DNA of 64,000 nt, taken from the NCBI RefSeq assembly GCF_000410875.1, contig NZ_AROI01000009.1:62001-126000 (forward strand). The letters run 5' to 3'. The stretch comes from Halopseudomonas pelagia CL-AP6 (GTDB lineage Bacteria; Pseudomonadota; Gammaproteobacteria; Pseudomonadales; Pseudomonadaceae). The notes beneath the pieces were generated by a model. It was not told where the DNA came from. It saw nothing but the letters and a program-made list of their open reading frames with translations, and did not search any database. Below are positions 38,113 through 47,275 of this stretch, piece by piece. The first letter of the stretch is position 1, and each line of letters opens with the position of its first letter. The translations under genes were made by a program, and so were the position numbers.

Positions 38113-40347
38113 ATGCGTGAAACTGTTGAATTATTTGTCACCTGCCCCCGCGGCATCGAGGGCCTGTTGCTGGAAGAGTTGAGGGCGCTTGGGGCGCAAT
38201 CACCGCGTGAAACCCACTCCGGGGTCAGCCTGCAGGGTGACATGGAGCTGGCTTATCGGATCTGTCTATGGTCTCGCTTAGCCAATCGCGTGCTGCTGGT
38301 ATTGGAGCGCTTTCCCGTCAGTGATGCCCAGGGTCTTTATGATGGTGTGGCAGGTATCGACTGGTCTCAACATCTATTGCCAGAGGGCAGTCTGGCAGTC
38401 GATTTTGGCGGTATTTTGCCGGGTGTCGACAACACGCACTTTGGTGCATTGAAAGTGAAGGATGCGATTGTCGACGGGCTGCGCAAGCCTGACGGCAGCC
38501 GGCCCAGCGTCGACCGTGTTAACCCGGATCTGCGTATCAATGTGCACTGCCGGAGTGCCGAGGCGCAGTTGGCCATCGACCTGTCAGGCCACAGCCTGCA
38601 CCAGCGCGGTTATCGGCTGCAGCAGGGCGCTGCGCCGCTAAAGGAGAACCTGGCGGCCGCTATTCTGATACGTGCAGGCTGGCCACAATTGGCTGCGGCC
38701 CAAGGGGCATTGGCGGATCCGATGTGTGGCTCGGGCACCTTTTTGGTTGAGGCGGCGATGATGGCCGCCGATATGGCACCCAATCTGCAGCGGGAATTAT
38801 GGGGTTTCAGTCATTGGCTGCGACATGACGCTGCGCTGTGGCAGACAGTGCAGGCCGAAGCGAAGCAGCGCGCTGAGGCGGGTCTGGCAAGTGAGCCGCT
38901 ATGGATTCGAGGCTATGAAGCCGACCCACGTTTGTTGCAGCCGCTGCGCAACAATATACAACGGGCGGGGTTGGGCAATTGGGTGAAAGTCTACCAAGGT
39001 GAATTGGCGACGTTCTCTCCCAGTCCTGACAAGGGTCAGAAAGGCCTGATCGTCTGCAACCCGCCCTACGGCGAGCGGCTGGGCGAAGCGGCCAGCCTGG
39101 TGTATTTGTACCAGAAGCTCGGTGAAGTGCTGCGCCAGCACTGTGAGGGCTGGCAGGCTGCGATCTTTACTGGCAATCCGGATCTGGGCAAGCGTATGGG
39201 CATTCGCAGCCACAAACAGTACGCGCTGTTCAATGGTGCGCTGCCATGCAAGTTATTGCTGATGGAGCTGCAACCGGAACGCTACGTCACCGGCTCCGCC
39301 AGGCCAGCTCCAGAGCGTAGCAGTCAGCCAACTCAGCCTGAGCAGCAAGCGGATTCAGCTCCGCGGCCAACAGCCCCAGCGGCTGGTGCGCCACAGACGA
39401 ATGCCCGGCTCAGCGAATCAGCGCAGATGTTTGCTAATAGGCTAAAGAAAAATCTGAAGAATTTGGGCAAGTGGGCGCGTCAGCAGGACATCAGTTGTTA
39501 TCGCGTCTATGACGCGGACATGCCCGAGTTTGCTGTAGCGATTGATCTATATGGCGATTGGGCGCATGTGCAGGAATACCAGGCGCCAGAGTCCATCAGC
39601 GAAGACAAGGCCCGCGCACGCCTGCAGGACGTGCTGGTCGCATTGCCTGGCGTGCTGGGCATCCCGCCCGCCCATGTGGTGCTCAAGCAGCGGCTCAGGC
39701 AAAGTGGCAGCAGCCAGTACCAACGCATGGACCGCAAGGGCGAGTTCTTAACCATCAACGAAGGGCAGGTAAAGCTGCTGGTCAACTTGACCGATTATCT
39801 GGATACCGGGGTCTTTCTCGATCACCGCCCCCTGCGCCTGCGCCTGGCCGCAGAAGCACGAAACAAACGCTTTCTGAATCTGTTCTGCTATACCGCCAGC
39901 GCCACAGTGCATGCGGCGGTCGGCGGGGCGCGCAGTACCACCAGCGTGGATCTGTCCAAGACCTATCTGGACTGGGCGCGACGTAATCTGTCATTGAATG
40001 GGCTGTCGGACCTGCACCAACTGGTGCACGCAGACGTAATGCAGTGGCTCGAGGAAGACAAAGGCGAATACGATCTGATTTTTATCGATCCGCCGACCTT
40101 CTCCAATTCCAAGCGCCTGGATGATGTTTTCGATGTGCAGCGCGATCATGTGCGCCTGATCGAAATGGCGATGGACCGCTTGGCCTCAGGTGGGGTTGTG
40201 TATTTCTCCAACAACTTCCGACGCTTCCGTCTGGATGCGGCATTGCAGGACAAGTACGAAGTCAGTGATATTTCGGCACAGACGCTGGATCGCGATTTCC
40301 AGCGCAATACCCGGATACATCGTACCTGGCGCCTCAGCCGTCGCTGA
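38113..40347 (+). CDS. rlmL: 23S rRNA methyltransferase RlmKL (G2445 m2 / G2069 m7)
   Basis: Bifunctional fusion enzyme of 744 residues. An N-terminal THUMP domain is followed by the RlmL methyltransferase with the amino-methylating motif Asn316-Pro-Pro-Tyr-Gly320. A Pro/Ala/Gln-rich linker (about residues 395-435) leads to the C-terminal RlmK methyltransferase with Asp659-Pro-Pro-Thr-Phe. ATG 38113 is chosen because the product then begins with the usual ELFVTCPRGIEGLL. The frame is open further upstream, but that stretch is not conserved-looking. Confidence 0.95.
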   Translation: MRETVELFVTCPRGIEGLLLEELRALGAQSPRETHSGVSLQGDMELAYRICLWSRLANRVLLVLERFPVSDAQGLYDGVAGIDWSQHLLPEGSLAVDFGGILPGVDNTHFGALKVKDAIVDGLRKPDGSRPSVDRVNPDLRINVHCRSAEAQLAIDLSGHSLHQRGYRLQQGAAPLKENLAAAILIRAGWPQLAAAQGALADPMCGSGTFLVEAAMMAADMAPNLQRELWGFSHWLRHDAALWQTVQAEAKQRAEAGLASEPLWIRGYEADPRLLQPLRNNIQRAGLGNWVKVYQGELATFSPSPDKGQKGLIVCNPPYGERLGEAASLVYLYQKLGEVLRQHCEGWQAAIFTGNPDLGKRMGIRSHKQYALFNGALPCKLLLMELQPERYVTGSARPAPERSSQPTQPEQQADSAPRPTAPAAGAPQTNARLSESAQMFANRLKKNLKNLGKWARQQDISCYRVYDADMPEFAVAIDLYGDWAHVQEYQAPESISEDKARARLQDVLVALPGVLGIPPAHVVLKQRLRQSGSSQYQRMDRKGEFLTINEGQVKLLVNLTDYLDTGVFLDHRPLRLRLAAEARNKRFLNLFCYTASATVHAAVGGARSTTSVDLSKTYLDWARRNLSLNGLSDLHQLVHADVMQWLEEDKGEYDLIFIDPPTFSNSKRLDDVFDVQRDHVRLIEMAMDRLASGGVVYFSNNFRRFRLDAALQDKYEVSDISAQTLDRDFQRNTRIHRTWRLSRR

Positions 40348-40368
40348 TGCGCCACTCAGTGCGGCGGT

Positions 40369-41841
40369 TTACCGGCTGGTTGCCACCTCGGTGCTGGAAC
40401 GCCGATGGACGTCGGTCAGTACGCGGTCCAGTGCTTCGCGGCTGGCACCGGCCGCACTGTGATTGACAATGGCGGCAACAGCCCAGCTCTTGCCGTTGGC
40501 ATCCCGGGTGATGCCGGCGATGGCTCTGACGTTACGCAGGCTACCGGTTTTGATATGCGCTTCACCCGCCACAGGGGTGTTGTGCATACGCCGGCGCATG
40601 GTGCCGTCCATGGCGGCCAAGGGCATGGACGCTATGAACTCCGCAGCATAGGGGCTATTCCAGGCTTGCTCGAGCATCAGGGCCAAATCGCGGGCGGTCA
40701 TGCGCTCGATACGTGACAGACCGGAACCGTTGTCCAGGACCAGCCCCTTGGTTCGCAGACCTTTGTTGTCCAACCATTGATTGATGCTGCGAACGGCAGC
40801 CTGGTGATCGTCGATGTCAGCAGCGGTGCGCTGATGGCGACCGATTGCCAGAAACAGTTGGCGAGCCATGGTGTTGTTGCTGAACTTGTTGATATCGCGA
40901 ATCACACTGACCAGATCACCTGAGTCGTTGTGGGCAAGCTGTTGCGCGTTGGCAGGCACGCGGCCAATGCGGGTGGTACCGCTAATCTTGCCGCCCATTT
41001 CTTCCCATAGCGAGCGTAATACGCTGCCGGTATAGGTTTGCGCGTTCAGGGCAGACATGTAGCGCTGCACCGAGCAGCCTTCGTGCAGGGCGCCAGTCAA
41101 TGTGACTTGTGCCTGGGTACCCTGATCCTGGATTGAGTACGCGATGTTTGGCCAAGGGCAGGAACTGACCTTTGGCAACAGTTTCAGCTGATTGTCGACG
41201 GTCACCTCGGGCAGCGCCGGTTCCAGGTGTATACGCACGCCATCACGCTCGCCAAAGCTGCTTAGCGTGAGCACCTTGAGGTTGGTCAGCAACGGATCGG
41301 GTTCAACCAGGTATGGTTTGCTCGGGTCATTGCCATCATCCGGAAAGGGGATCGCGTTTAACGGCATACGCATGTCTGCGGGCTGCAGAACCAGATCGCC
41401 TTTTACTTCCTTGACGCCGGCAGCGCGCAGATCACGTAATAACGTCCACATGCGCTCCAGAGTCATTTTCGGGTCACCACTGCTGCGGTAGACCAGGTCG
41501 CCCTGCAGCACACCATTCTCGATCGGCCCGGTACCATGCAGTGAGGTGCGCCATTGGTAAGTGGGCCCCATTAGCTCAAGCGCGGCGTAGGTGGTTACCA
41601 GCTTCATGGTGGATGCCGGATTGACTTCCTGGTCGGCGTTGATGTACTGCGCAACGCCTTGACCTTCCAGCGGAATAATAGCCAATGACATTGCGTTAGC
41701 GGGGATGCGTGCGTTGTCCAACGAGGCCCTGACCTGGTTTGGCAGGCTACTCAGATCAGCCGCGAATACGCATGTGGCGCTCAGCAGCAGGGTGGTAGCA
41801 GTCAGCAGGCGGCAAGTTGACCGGCGCAATAGATAAAGCAT
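40369..41841 (-). CDS. dacB: D-alanyl-D-alanine carboxypeptidase/endopeptidase PBP4
   Basis: Periplasmic low-molecular-weight penicillin-binding protein (class C) of 490 residues that trims and cleaves peptidoglycan cross-links. The signal peptide ends at about VFA before Ala28. Catalytic motifs are Ser77-Thr-Met-Lys80, Ser-Asn-Asn in KFSNNTMARQ, and Lys-Thr-Gly in HIKTGSL. The large insert between the first two motifs fits PBP4. It is convergent with rlmKL (21 bases between stops) and is probably transcribed from a promoter in the 120-base gap upstream. Confidence 0.95.
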   Translation of the reverse strand: MLYLLRRSTCRLLTATTLLLSATCVFAADLSSLPNQVRASLDNARIPANAMSLAIIPLEGQGVAQYINADQEVNPASTMKLVTTYAALELMGPTYQWRTSLHGTGPIENGVLQGDLVYRSSGDPKMTLERMWTLLRDLRAAGVKEVKGDLVLQPADMRMPLNAIPFPDDGNDPSKPYLVEPDPLLTNLKVLTLSSFGERDGVRIHLEPALPEVTVDNQLKLLPKVSSCPWPNIAYSIQDQGTQAQVTLTGALHEGCSVQRYMSALNAQTYTGSVLRSLWEEMGGKISGTTRIGRVPANAQQLAHNDSGDLVSVIRDINKFSNNTMARQLFLAIGRHQRTAADIDDHQAAVRSINQWLDNKGLRTKGLVLDNGSGLSRIERMTARDLALMLEQAWNSPYAAEFIASMPLAAMDGTMRRRMHNTPVAGEAHIKTGSLRNVRAIAGITRDANGKSWAVAAIVNHSAAGASREALDRVLTDVHRRSSTEVATSR

Positions 41842-41962
41842 ATAGGTAGCTACTCCAGGGTGTCATATGGCCTGCTCTGTAGAAACGGGCACGGCTCAAA
41901 AAAGCGCTCTTCACCATCATCACCCAATTGCTTAGGAAGTCCAAGTGCCGCAGGTCAATTAG

Positions 41963-43087
41963 TCAGCGGCGCTGTTGCAACAGACGGATGCTGCCAATCC
42001 AGGCTGCCGGTAGAAATACCAAGCTGGCGATCAAGGTGATCCAGACACTGTGGCGACGAATACGATAGGCCTCAGCCAGCAGTTCCTGTTCAGGCACGAG
42101 AATGGCCAGGTAGGTCTCGGGCAGCCCTGACAGGTCTATGCGGCTTTGGGATAGCGTCCAGCGCTGACCTTCCATCTGCAGACGGGCGGTTCTCTCCTGC
42201 CGGAAGCCGTCCTCGGCAAGGCCGGCCAGCAGCGTGCTGCCGAGCTCGTTAAAGCGTTTCAGGCGCAATGCAGTGCCCTGTGCCACGTTAAGAATACGGC
42301 CAACATCATGGTAGGCAATGACCGTGCCTTCGGGATCATAAAGTAACAGCTGCGAATGCTCGGTTATCTGCAAGTTGGCCAGGGTGTGGGAAAGTTGGCC
42401 CAGGGTCAGGTCCGCGCCGAATACTCCGCCGCCAGCAGCAGGACGAGCGAGGGTAGTGCCGAATTCGCTGGTGGAGAAAAAGATATAAGGCGTAGTAATA
42501 ATCTGCGCGCCGCTATTGATGGCGTTGGTGTACCAAAGGCGCTGCCTGGGGTCGTAGCCATCGTTGATGGTTATACGCTGTGCCAGCACCTGTAATTGCG
42601 GGTCGAGAAAAACGTAAACTGCTTCGGCTGTTCCTCCACTGCGTTGGATATTCCAGACCATCCACATGGCTTGTGGTGGTGCATCAAAGCGTGTCCGCAA
42701 CGGCGCATTGCGCAAGGGTCTGAGCATTAAATAATCGCCATTGGGCCAGCCATGGTACAGCGAGTTGAGCTGTGGGTTATCTTCCAGTACCTGGGCCAGC
42801 TTGGGCAGGTGCAGCAGTCGCTGCTGTAGCGACGTAGTGGCGGTCAGGTCGCTCAGAGCGAGCAAATTAAGCGCCTGGATGGGCGGCTGATAAAGGCGTA
42901 GCAGGTCTTGTTCAATTTGTTGACTGATATGGGTAAAGAGGGTTTCGCCGGTACTGAGGATGACCTTGCTCTGCTGCTGGTAATGAAAGATCGCCAGCCC
43001 AACGCCCAGAGTGAGGGTGGCGAGGGTGCTGAGCGTCAACATAACCCATACGGGCGGGTACAAGCGCGAAGGCGTACGTCGAGCCAT
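41963..43087 (-). CDS. Orphan double-Cache membrane sensor protein
   Basis: The 374-residue protein has a membrane helix at about 13-34, a periplasmic ligand-binding region of about 305 residues with dCache-like features (DGYDPRQRLWYTNAINSG, then GVFGADLTL and a later YDPEGTVIAYHD), and a second helix at about 348-368. It stops six residues after that helix. Normally a HAMP, chemoreceptor, kinase, cyclase or GGDEF domain would follow; here there is none, and no frame continuation is seen downstream. It is transcribed after tatD (45-base gap). Either a signalling partner is encoded elsewhere or this is a truncated receptor. Confidence 0.75.
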   Translation of the reverse strand: MARRTPSRLYPPVWVMLTLSTLATLTLGVGLAIFHYQQQSKVILSTGETLFTHISQQIEQDLLRLYQPPIQALNLLALSDLTATTSLQQRLLHLPKLAQVLEDNPQLNSLYHGWPNGDYLMLRPLRNAPLRTRFDAPPQAMWMVWNIQRSGGTAEAVYVFLDPQLQVLAQRITINDGYDPRQRLWYTNAINSGAQIITTPYIFFSTSEFGTTLARPAAGGGVFGADLTLGQLSHTLANLQITEHSQLLLYDPEGTVIAYHDVGRILNVAQGTALRLKRFNELGSTLLAGLAEDGFRQERTARLQMEGQRWTLSQSRIDLSGLPETYLAILVPEQELLAEAYRIRRHSVWITLIASLVFLPAAWIGSIRLLQQRR

Positions 43088-43132
43088 ATGAATAACCTGA
43101 ACTGAAGCACTACTGACAGCGTAGCGGGTTTT

Positions 43133-43930
43133 TCAGGTGCTTGCGGGCAACTCGAAGAAAGACCTGGCACAGGCGGTCGTCTGCTCGGCTAACTGCTGCA
43201 ACGGTTGCTGGCGGCAGCGGGCGACCATGCTGGCGACCTCCACAAGAAATGCCGGCTCGTTACGATTTTTCTTCGGTTTGGGGCGAAGTGTTCTGGGCAA
43301 TAGCCAAGGTGCATCGGTTTCCAGCATCAGCCGTTGTGCAGGGATGCTGTTGACCAGCTCCTGCAGATGAGTGCCGCGGCGCTCGTCGCAAATCCAGCCG
43401 GTGATACCAATATGCAGGTCCAAATCCAGATAACCATGCAATGCGCTTTTGTCGCCCGTGAAACAATGAATCACGGCTCTTGGCAGGTGATCGCGATAAT
43501 CCTTGAGAAGATCAATCAGCAGGGTGCTGGCATCACGTTCATGCAGGAATACCGGAAGTTGCAGGTCGACGGCCAGTTGCAGCTGTTGCTCCAAGGCTTT
43601 GATCTGTTGAGGTCGGGGTGAGAAATCGCGATTGAAATCCAGGCCGCATTCGCCGATGGCTTTGACGCTATCAGTTCGTGCCAGCATGGCTATCTCTTTG
43701 GCCAGTTCATCTGTCCAGTCGCGTGCTTGGTGCGGGTGCACACCTGCAGTACAGAACAGCCGCAAAGGATCTTCTTTGCACAGCTGTTGAACCTGGAAAC
43801 TGCCCGCCAGGGAGGTGGCGGTCAGTATCATTTGGCTGATGCCAGCGTGCCAGGCCCTGTCTAATACGGCCGGTCGATCATGATCGAAGGCCGTATCAGT
43901 CAGGTTGACGCCAATATCAATCCATTCCAT
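43133..43930 (-). CDS. tatD: TatD-family deoxyribonuclease
   Basis: Metal-dependent hydrolase of 265 residues with the TatD barrel signatures: a modified start [17 protein letters not shown], the metal-binding [14 protein letters not shown], and LETDAPWL near the C-terminus. E. coli TatD is a 3'-5' exonuclease acting on single-stranded DNA or RNA, with roles in repair or apoptosis-like DNA turnover. It lies 12 bases downstream of the helicase gene, so a nucleic-acid role fits. The start ATG has a weak ribosome site; coupling to the upstream gene is likely. Confidence 0.9.
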   Translation of the reverse strand: MEWIDIGVNLTDTAFDHDRPAVLDRAWHAGISQMILTATSLAGSFQVQQLCKEDPLRLFCTAGVHPHQARDWTDELAKEIAMLARTDSVKAIGECGLDFNRDFSPRPQQIKALEQQLQLAVDLQLPVFLHERDASTLLIDLLKDYRDHLPRAVIHCFTGDKSALHGYLDLDLHIGITGWICDERRGTHLQELVNSIPAQRLMLETDAPWLLPRTLRPKPKKNRNEPAFLVEVASMVARCRQQPLQQLAEQTTACARSFFELPAST

Positions 43931-43942
43931 GCCTGTTGGCTA

Positions 43943-45655
43943 TCAATTAGCCGGGCGTGGTTTGGCAGCGCGTGGCTTGCTGGGGAAGTCTTTGCGCGGC
44001 TTCGGTCGGGCAGGGCGCTCGACTTCACCGGCTGGTAACGGCCAGGCGCGGATCTGCAACGCGATACCGTTGATTTCCACACTGGCAAGCTTGGCCAGGG
44101 CACCTTCATTCAGCTCTGGCAGGTACACGCCAGTGTGCTCGGTGAACATCTTGATGTGACCAATTTGCTGGCGCTGCAGACCACCGAAGCGGCAGAGTGC
44201 GTCGACCAACGGCTTGGGCATCAGGCCGTTTGAGCGCCCACCTTTAACCTTATAGCGCACCAGGCCACTATCACGCTCGGCGAAGCCGTCGCGGGCACTG
44301 TTGGCTGCAGGTGCCGAGGGCAGGTCCTTGACCGGTTCAACCAGTGTTTTGGCGCTAGGCATAATGGCCAACAAGGTTGCCGCCAATTCTTCCGGGGTCA
44401 AATTGGTCAGTTCAAGCAGGTCATTGGCGAGCTTTTCATGCAGCGCGCCAGTGGTTTCCCGTGCGCCACTGATACGTGCCGCCAGCTTGGTCAAACGACC
44501 GCTGCGGACGGCATCAGCGCTGGGCAGAGCCTGGCTCAGAATTTTCTGACCAGTCGCCTTTTCCAGTTGGTGCAGCAGGCGACGCTCACGCGGGGTAGCA
44601 AACAGAATCGCTGTGCCCGAACGGCCAGCACGGCCAGTACGACCAATCCGATGCACATAGGATTCGCTGTCGTGCGGTACATCGTAGTTCAATACGTGGG
44701 AGATGCGTTCCACGTCCAGACCGCGCGCCGCCACATCAGTGGCCACGACGATATCCAGCAGACCGCGTTTGAGGCGGTCAACCACCTGTTCACGCAACTG
44801 TTGGCTGAGATCGCCATTCAATGCTGCGGCAGCAAATCCACGGGCCTCAAGGCGCTCGGCAATTTCCATGCTGGCGGTCTTGGTGCGCACGAAGACGATC
44901 ATGGCTTCGACCGGCTCAACTTCAAGCAGGCGCGTCATGGCGTCCAGTTTGTGGTGGTTGGAAACCTCCCAGACGATCTGGGTGATGGTATCCAGGCTGC
45001 TGCTCACGCCACTGTGCAGGCGGATTTCCTTGGGCTCGCGCATGTGCTTGCGGGCCACGGTACGCACGCCAGCAGGCATGGTCGCGGAAAACAGCGCTTT
45101 CTGGGTGTTCGTGGGTACTTTTTCGAAGACGGCGTCAAGGTCGTCCGCGAAGCCCATTTTGAGCATCTCGTCGGCTTCATCAAGGACCAGAAAACGCATG
45201 TTTTCAAACTTGATGCTGCCGCGGCGCATATGGTCCGTCAGGCGGCCAGGGGTCGCAACGACCACGTGGGCGCCGCGTTCCAATGCCTTGAACTGGGGGG
45301 CAAAGGCTGAGCCGCCGTACAGAGCCAGCACGGAAAAGCCGCGCATGTTCTGTGCGTAACGCTGGAAGGCTTCTGCCACCTGCAATGCCAATTCGCGGGT
45401 GGGCGTCAGAATCAGTGCCTGTGTGGCGCGGATGCTAACGTCAATACCAGCGAGTACCGGCAGAGCGAATGCGGCTGTCTTGCCGGTGCCGGTCTGGGCC
45501 AGGCCCAGCAGGTCGTCACCAGCCAGAAGGGTAGGTATTGCCTCAGCTTGAATCGCGGAGGGTGTTTCATATCCGAGGCTGGTCAGAGCCTCGAGAAGCG
45601 GTGCAGGCAGTCCTAAATCGGCAAACTGCGGTGCCGCCGGAGCGGTATCGGACAT
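43943..45655 (-). CDS. deaD: DEAD-box RNA helicase (CsdA/DeaD type)
   Basis: ATP-dependent RNA helicase of 570 residues. The Q motif (Phe11 to Gln36), Walker A AQTGTGKT at 53-60, DEAD at 159-162, Ser190-Ala-Thr192 and the motif VI HRIGRTGRAGR are all intact. A C-terminal DbpA-type RNA-binding domain (about residues 480-555, ending before a Lys/Arg/Pro-rich tail) marks it as CsdA/DeaD-like, involved in ribosome assembly and cold adaptation. ATG 45653-45655 (minus) is chosen as it starts the family-like MSDTAP; an upstream extension is not conserved-looking. Confidence 0.93.
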   Translation of the reverse strand: MSDTAPAAPQFADLGLPAPLLEALTSLGYETPSAIQAEAIPTLLAGDDLLGLAQTGTGKTAAFALPVLAGIDVSIRATQALILTPTRELALQVAEAFQRYAQNMRGFSVLALYGGSAFAPQFKALERGAHVVVATPGRLTDHMRRGSIKFENMRFLVLDEADEMLKMGFADDLDAVFEKVPTNTQKALFSATMPAGVRTVARKHMREPKEIRLHSGVSSSLDTITQIVWEVSNHHKLDAMTRLLEVEPVEAMIVFVRTKTASMEIAERLEARGFAAAALNGDLSQQLREQVVDRLKRGLLDIVVATDVAARGLDVERISHVLNYDVPHDSESYVHRIGRTGRAGRSGTAILFATPRERRLLHQLEKATGQKILSQALPSADAVRSGRLTKLAARISGARETTGALHEKLANDLLELTNLTPEELAATLLAIMPSAKTLVEPVKDLPSAPAANSARDGFAERDSGLVRYKVKGGRSNGLMPKPLVDALCRFGGLQRQQIGHIKMFTEHTGVYLPELNEGALAKLASVEINGIALQIRAWPLPAGEVERPARPKPRKDFPSKPRAAKPRPAN

Positions 45656-45691
45656 ACTTGGAGTGAACCTTGGGGGATAAATAGATCGAAT

Positions 45692-45697
45692 AGTATA
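45692..45697 (-). promoter_or_regulatory. -10-like box for the helicase operon
   Basis: TATACT on the minus strand (45692-45697) lies about 37 bases before the helicase start. No good -35 was found at 16-18 bases. A cold-type long leader is not evident. Confidence 0.35.
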
Positions 45698-45807
45698 CGC
45701 GCATTCGAGGGAAATTGCCGCAAGGTTTTTCAATGGCTGGTCAGGGTAGGGCGCATCCTGTCAGGCTATGGTCATGTTAATGGGCACGCTGAACAGGAGT
45801 AGAATCT

Positions 45808-46740
45808 ATGGGTAGGCTGGTAGAAGGCGTCTGGAACGATGAGTGGTATGACACCGAGAGCACTGGCGGTGAGTTCGTTCGGGAGGATGCGGGTTTCCGT
45901 GAAGCGGTTGAAAAAGACGGGCGTTTTGCCCCCGAGTCAGGCCGTTATCATCTCTACGTGTCACTTGCTTGCCCCTGGGCGCACCGGACGCTGATCATGC
46001 GTAAGTTGAAGGGGCTGGAAGCGCATATTGGCGTTACCGCCGTTGAGCCACATATGCTCGACCAGGGTTGGACCTACGCTCCGCCAGAACCGGTATATGG
46101 TTATACCCATCATTATCAGCTGTATACCCGAGCCAAGGCCGATTATAGCGGCCGCGTGACGGTGCCGGTGCTGTGGGACAAGCAAGAGGCAACCATCGTC
46201 AATAATGAGTCGGCGGAGATCATTCGGCTGTTCAATAGCGCCTTTGATGAACTGACTGGCGATACTCAGGATTTTTATCCCGAGGCCCTTCGTGAAGAAA
46301 TAGATCGCATCAATGAGCGCATCTATGACCAGATCAATAATGGGGTATACAAGAGCGGCTTCGCCACCAGCCAATCGGCTTATGAAAAGGCGTGTCAGGC
46401 GCTTTTCGAGGCGCTCGATTGGGTGGAGGCACTGCTGACTGAACGGCGTTATCTGGCGGGCGAAAAGATCACCGAAGCAGACTGGCGGCTGTTTACCACT
46501 TTGGTGCGTTTCGATCCGGTATACCATGGGCACTTCAAGTGCAACATACGGCGTATTGAGGATTATCCGCACATGGCCGGCTATTTACGAGAGCTGTATC
46601 AGTGGCCGGGCGTGGCGGACACGGTTAACTTTGAGCACATCAAACAGCATTACTACTACAGTCACGACACCATCAACCCGACGCGTATCGTGCCGTTGGG
46701 TGAAGGCCTGGATTTGACTCTGGCCCACGGCCGAGGCTAG
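45808..46740 (+). CDS. yqjG: Glutathionyl-hydroquinone reductase (YqjG/Ecm4-type GST)
   Basis: Xi-class glutathione transferase of 310 residues that reduces glutathionyl-hydroquinones to hydroquinones. The catalytic Cys55 is in the hallmark ACPWAHR motif. The C-terminal all-helical GST domain includes the EADWRLFTTLVRFDPVY segment typical of this class. An AGGAG site precedes the ATG. It is divergent from the helicase operon and is followed by a hairpin (46741-46758), so it appears to be a single-gene unit. Confidence 0.94.
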   Translation: MGRLVEGVWNDEWYDTESTGGEFVREDAGFREAVEKDGRFAPESGRYHLYVSLACPWAHRTLIMRKLKGLEAHIGVTAVEPHMLDQGWTYAPPEPVYGYTHHYQLYTRAKADYSGRVTVPVLWDKQEATIVNNESAEIIRLFNSAFDELTGDTQDFYPEALREEIDRINERIYDQINNGVYKSGFATSQSAYEKACQALFEALDWVEALLTERRYLAGEKITEADWRLFTTLVRFDPVYHGHFKCNIRRIEDYPHMAGYLRELYQWPGVADTVNFEHIKQHYYYSHDTINPTRIVPLGEGLDLTLAHGRG

Positions 46741-46758
46741 GCGTCAGAGCGCTGACGC
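46741..46758 (+). terminator. Hairpin right after yqjG
   Basis: GCGTCAG (46741-46747) and CTGACGC (46752-46758) form a 7-bp stem with an AGCG loop directly after the stop codon. There is no T run, so it is a weak intrinsic terminator. Confidence 0.5.
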
Positions 46759-46850
46759 TCAGGTGTCGCGTTTGCCCGCAAGGAATACTGCTCATAATCA
46801 ATGCGCTGTCACGCATGAGCAGTAACCCCGTACAGCCGCAGCGGATGGCT

Positions 46851-46982
46851 CTACTCGTTACGCTCCCAGCTGACGTTCACCCCGTACTGATCATCGACGT
46901 ACTGGTAATCAGCGTGTCCTTTGAGCGCTGACTCTAGTGCGTGGCCGAGGCGATTGGCGAGATGGATTCCGGTCGTGGTCAC
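46851..46982 (-). CDS. Small 43-residue protein of unknown function
   Basis: GTG start at 46980-46982 (minus) with a strong GGGGGAG ribosome site six bases upstream; stop TAG at 46851-46853. The product begins Met-Thr-Thr-Thr-Gly-Ile-His-Leu and ends with a Tyr/Asp-rich part, DYQYVDDQYGVNVSWERNE. It looks like a real folded or peptide sequence rather than noise, but I recognise no family. It could also be the C-terminal remnant of a longer gene: the frame upstream is open for about 17 more codons without an ATG. It lies in the accessory-looking gap before the ISL3-like gene. Confidence 0.45.
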   Translation of the reverse strand: MTTTGIHLANRLGHALESALKGHADYQYVDDQYGVNVSWERNE

Positions 46983-47275
46983 TATCAGCTCCCCCCTGCG
47001 TTGCTCAGTTGCATGCTGCGCTTCAGAGTATGTTCAGTTTTTTCCTTTTTCTCGGTGTTTTCGATCAGGCGGATGGGCAACTAGACGTCCCCCCGGTCCA
47101 ACCAGCAATTTGCACTCAACGGCCGTTCTCGGACAGCCTCATAGGAGGTTGTCGCCATACTAGTGCGCAAGTCGCAACAAGCAAGTAGCAACGACTTAGT
47201 GCCAAGGTTCCCTGGCTCGCCGCGCACCCCCATGTGAATGTCCCTGGACGGGTAAACCAATACAGGGAGGTCAGG
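46983..47275. other. Non-coding stretch before the ISL3-like gene
   Basis: No convincing gene on either strand. It contains a T-rich tract (47037-47050), a short minus-strand frame ending SANCWLDRGDV that looks like decayed repeat-associated sequence, and the dyad at 47169-47197. Composition changes sharply to GC3-rich coding sequence at its right end. Confidence 0.4.
47169..47197. promoter_or_regulatory. Candidate operator dyad AAGTCG-N17-CGACTT
   Basis: AAGTCG (47169-47174) and CGACTT (47192-47197) are a perfect dyad separated by 17 bases that contain repeated AGCAA units. TAGTGC also flanks it on both sides (47161-47166 and near 47198-47203). It lies about 80 bases upstream of the ISL3-like gene and may be its operator. 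Confidence 0.35.

Noticed and set aside
41756-41944. Short minus-strand frame upstream of dacB
   Set aside because: No ribosome site, overlaps the dacB signal-peptide coding region, and product looks random.
44438-45310. Open frame antisense to the DEAD-box helicase
   Set aside because: Overlaps the invariant helicase motifs on the other strand; no independent evidence of coding.
46921-47188. Two overlapping plus-strand open frames in the gap after yqjG
   Set aside because: Both lack ribosome sites, run through the T-rich tract, and have no protein-like composition; the minus-strand 43-codon frame in the same region is better supported.
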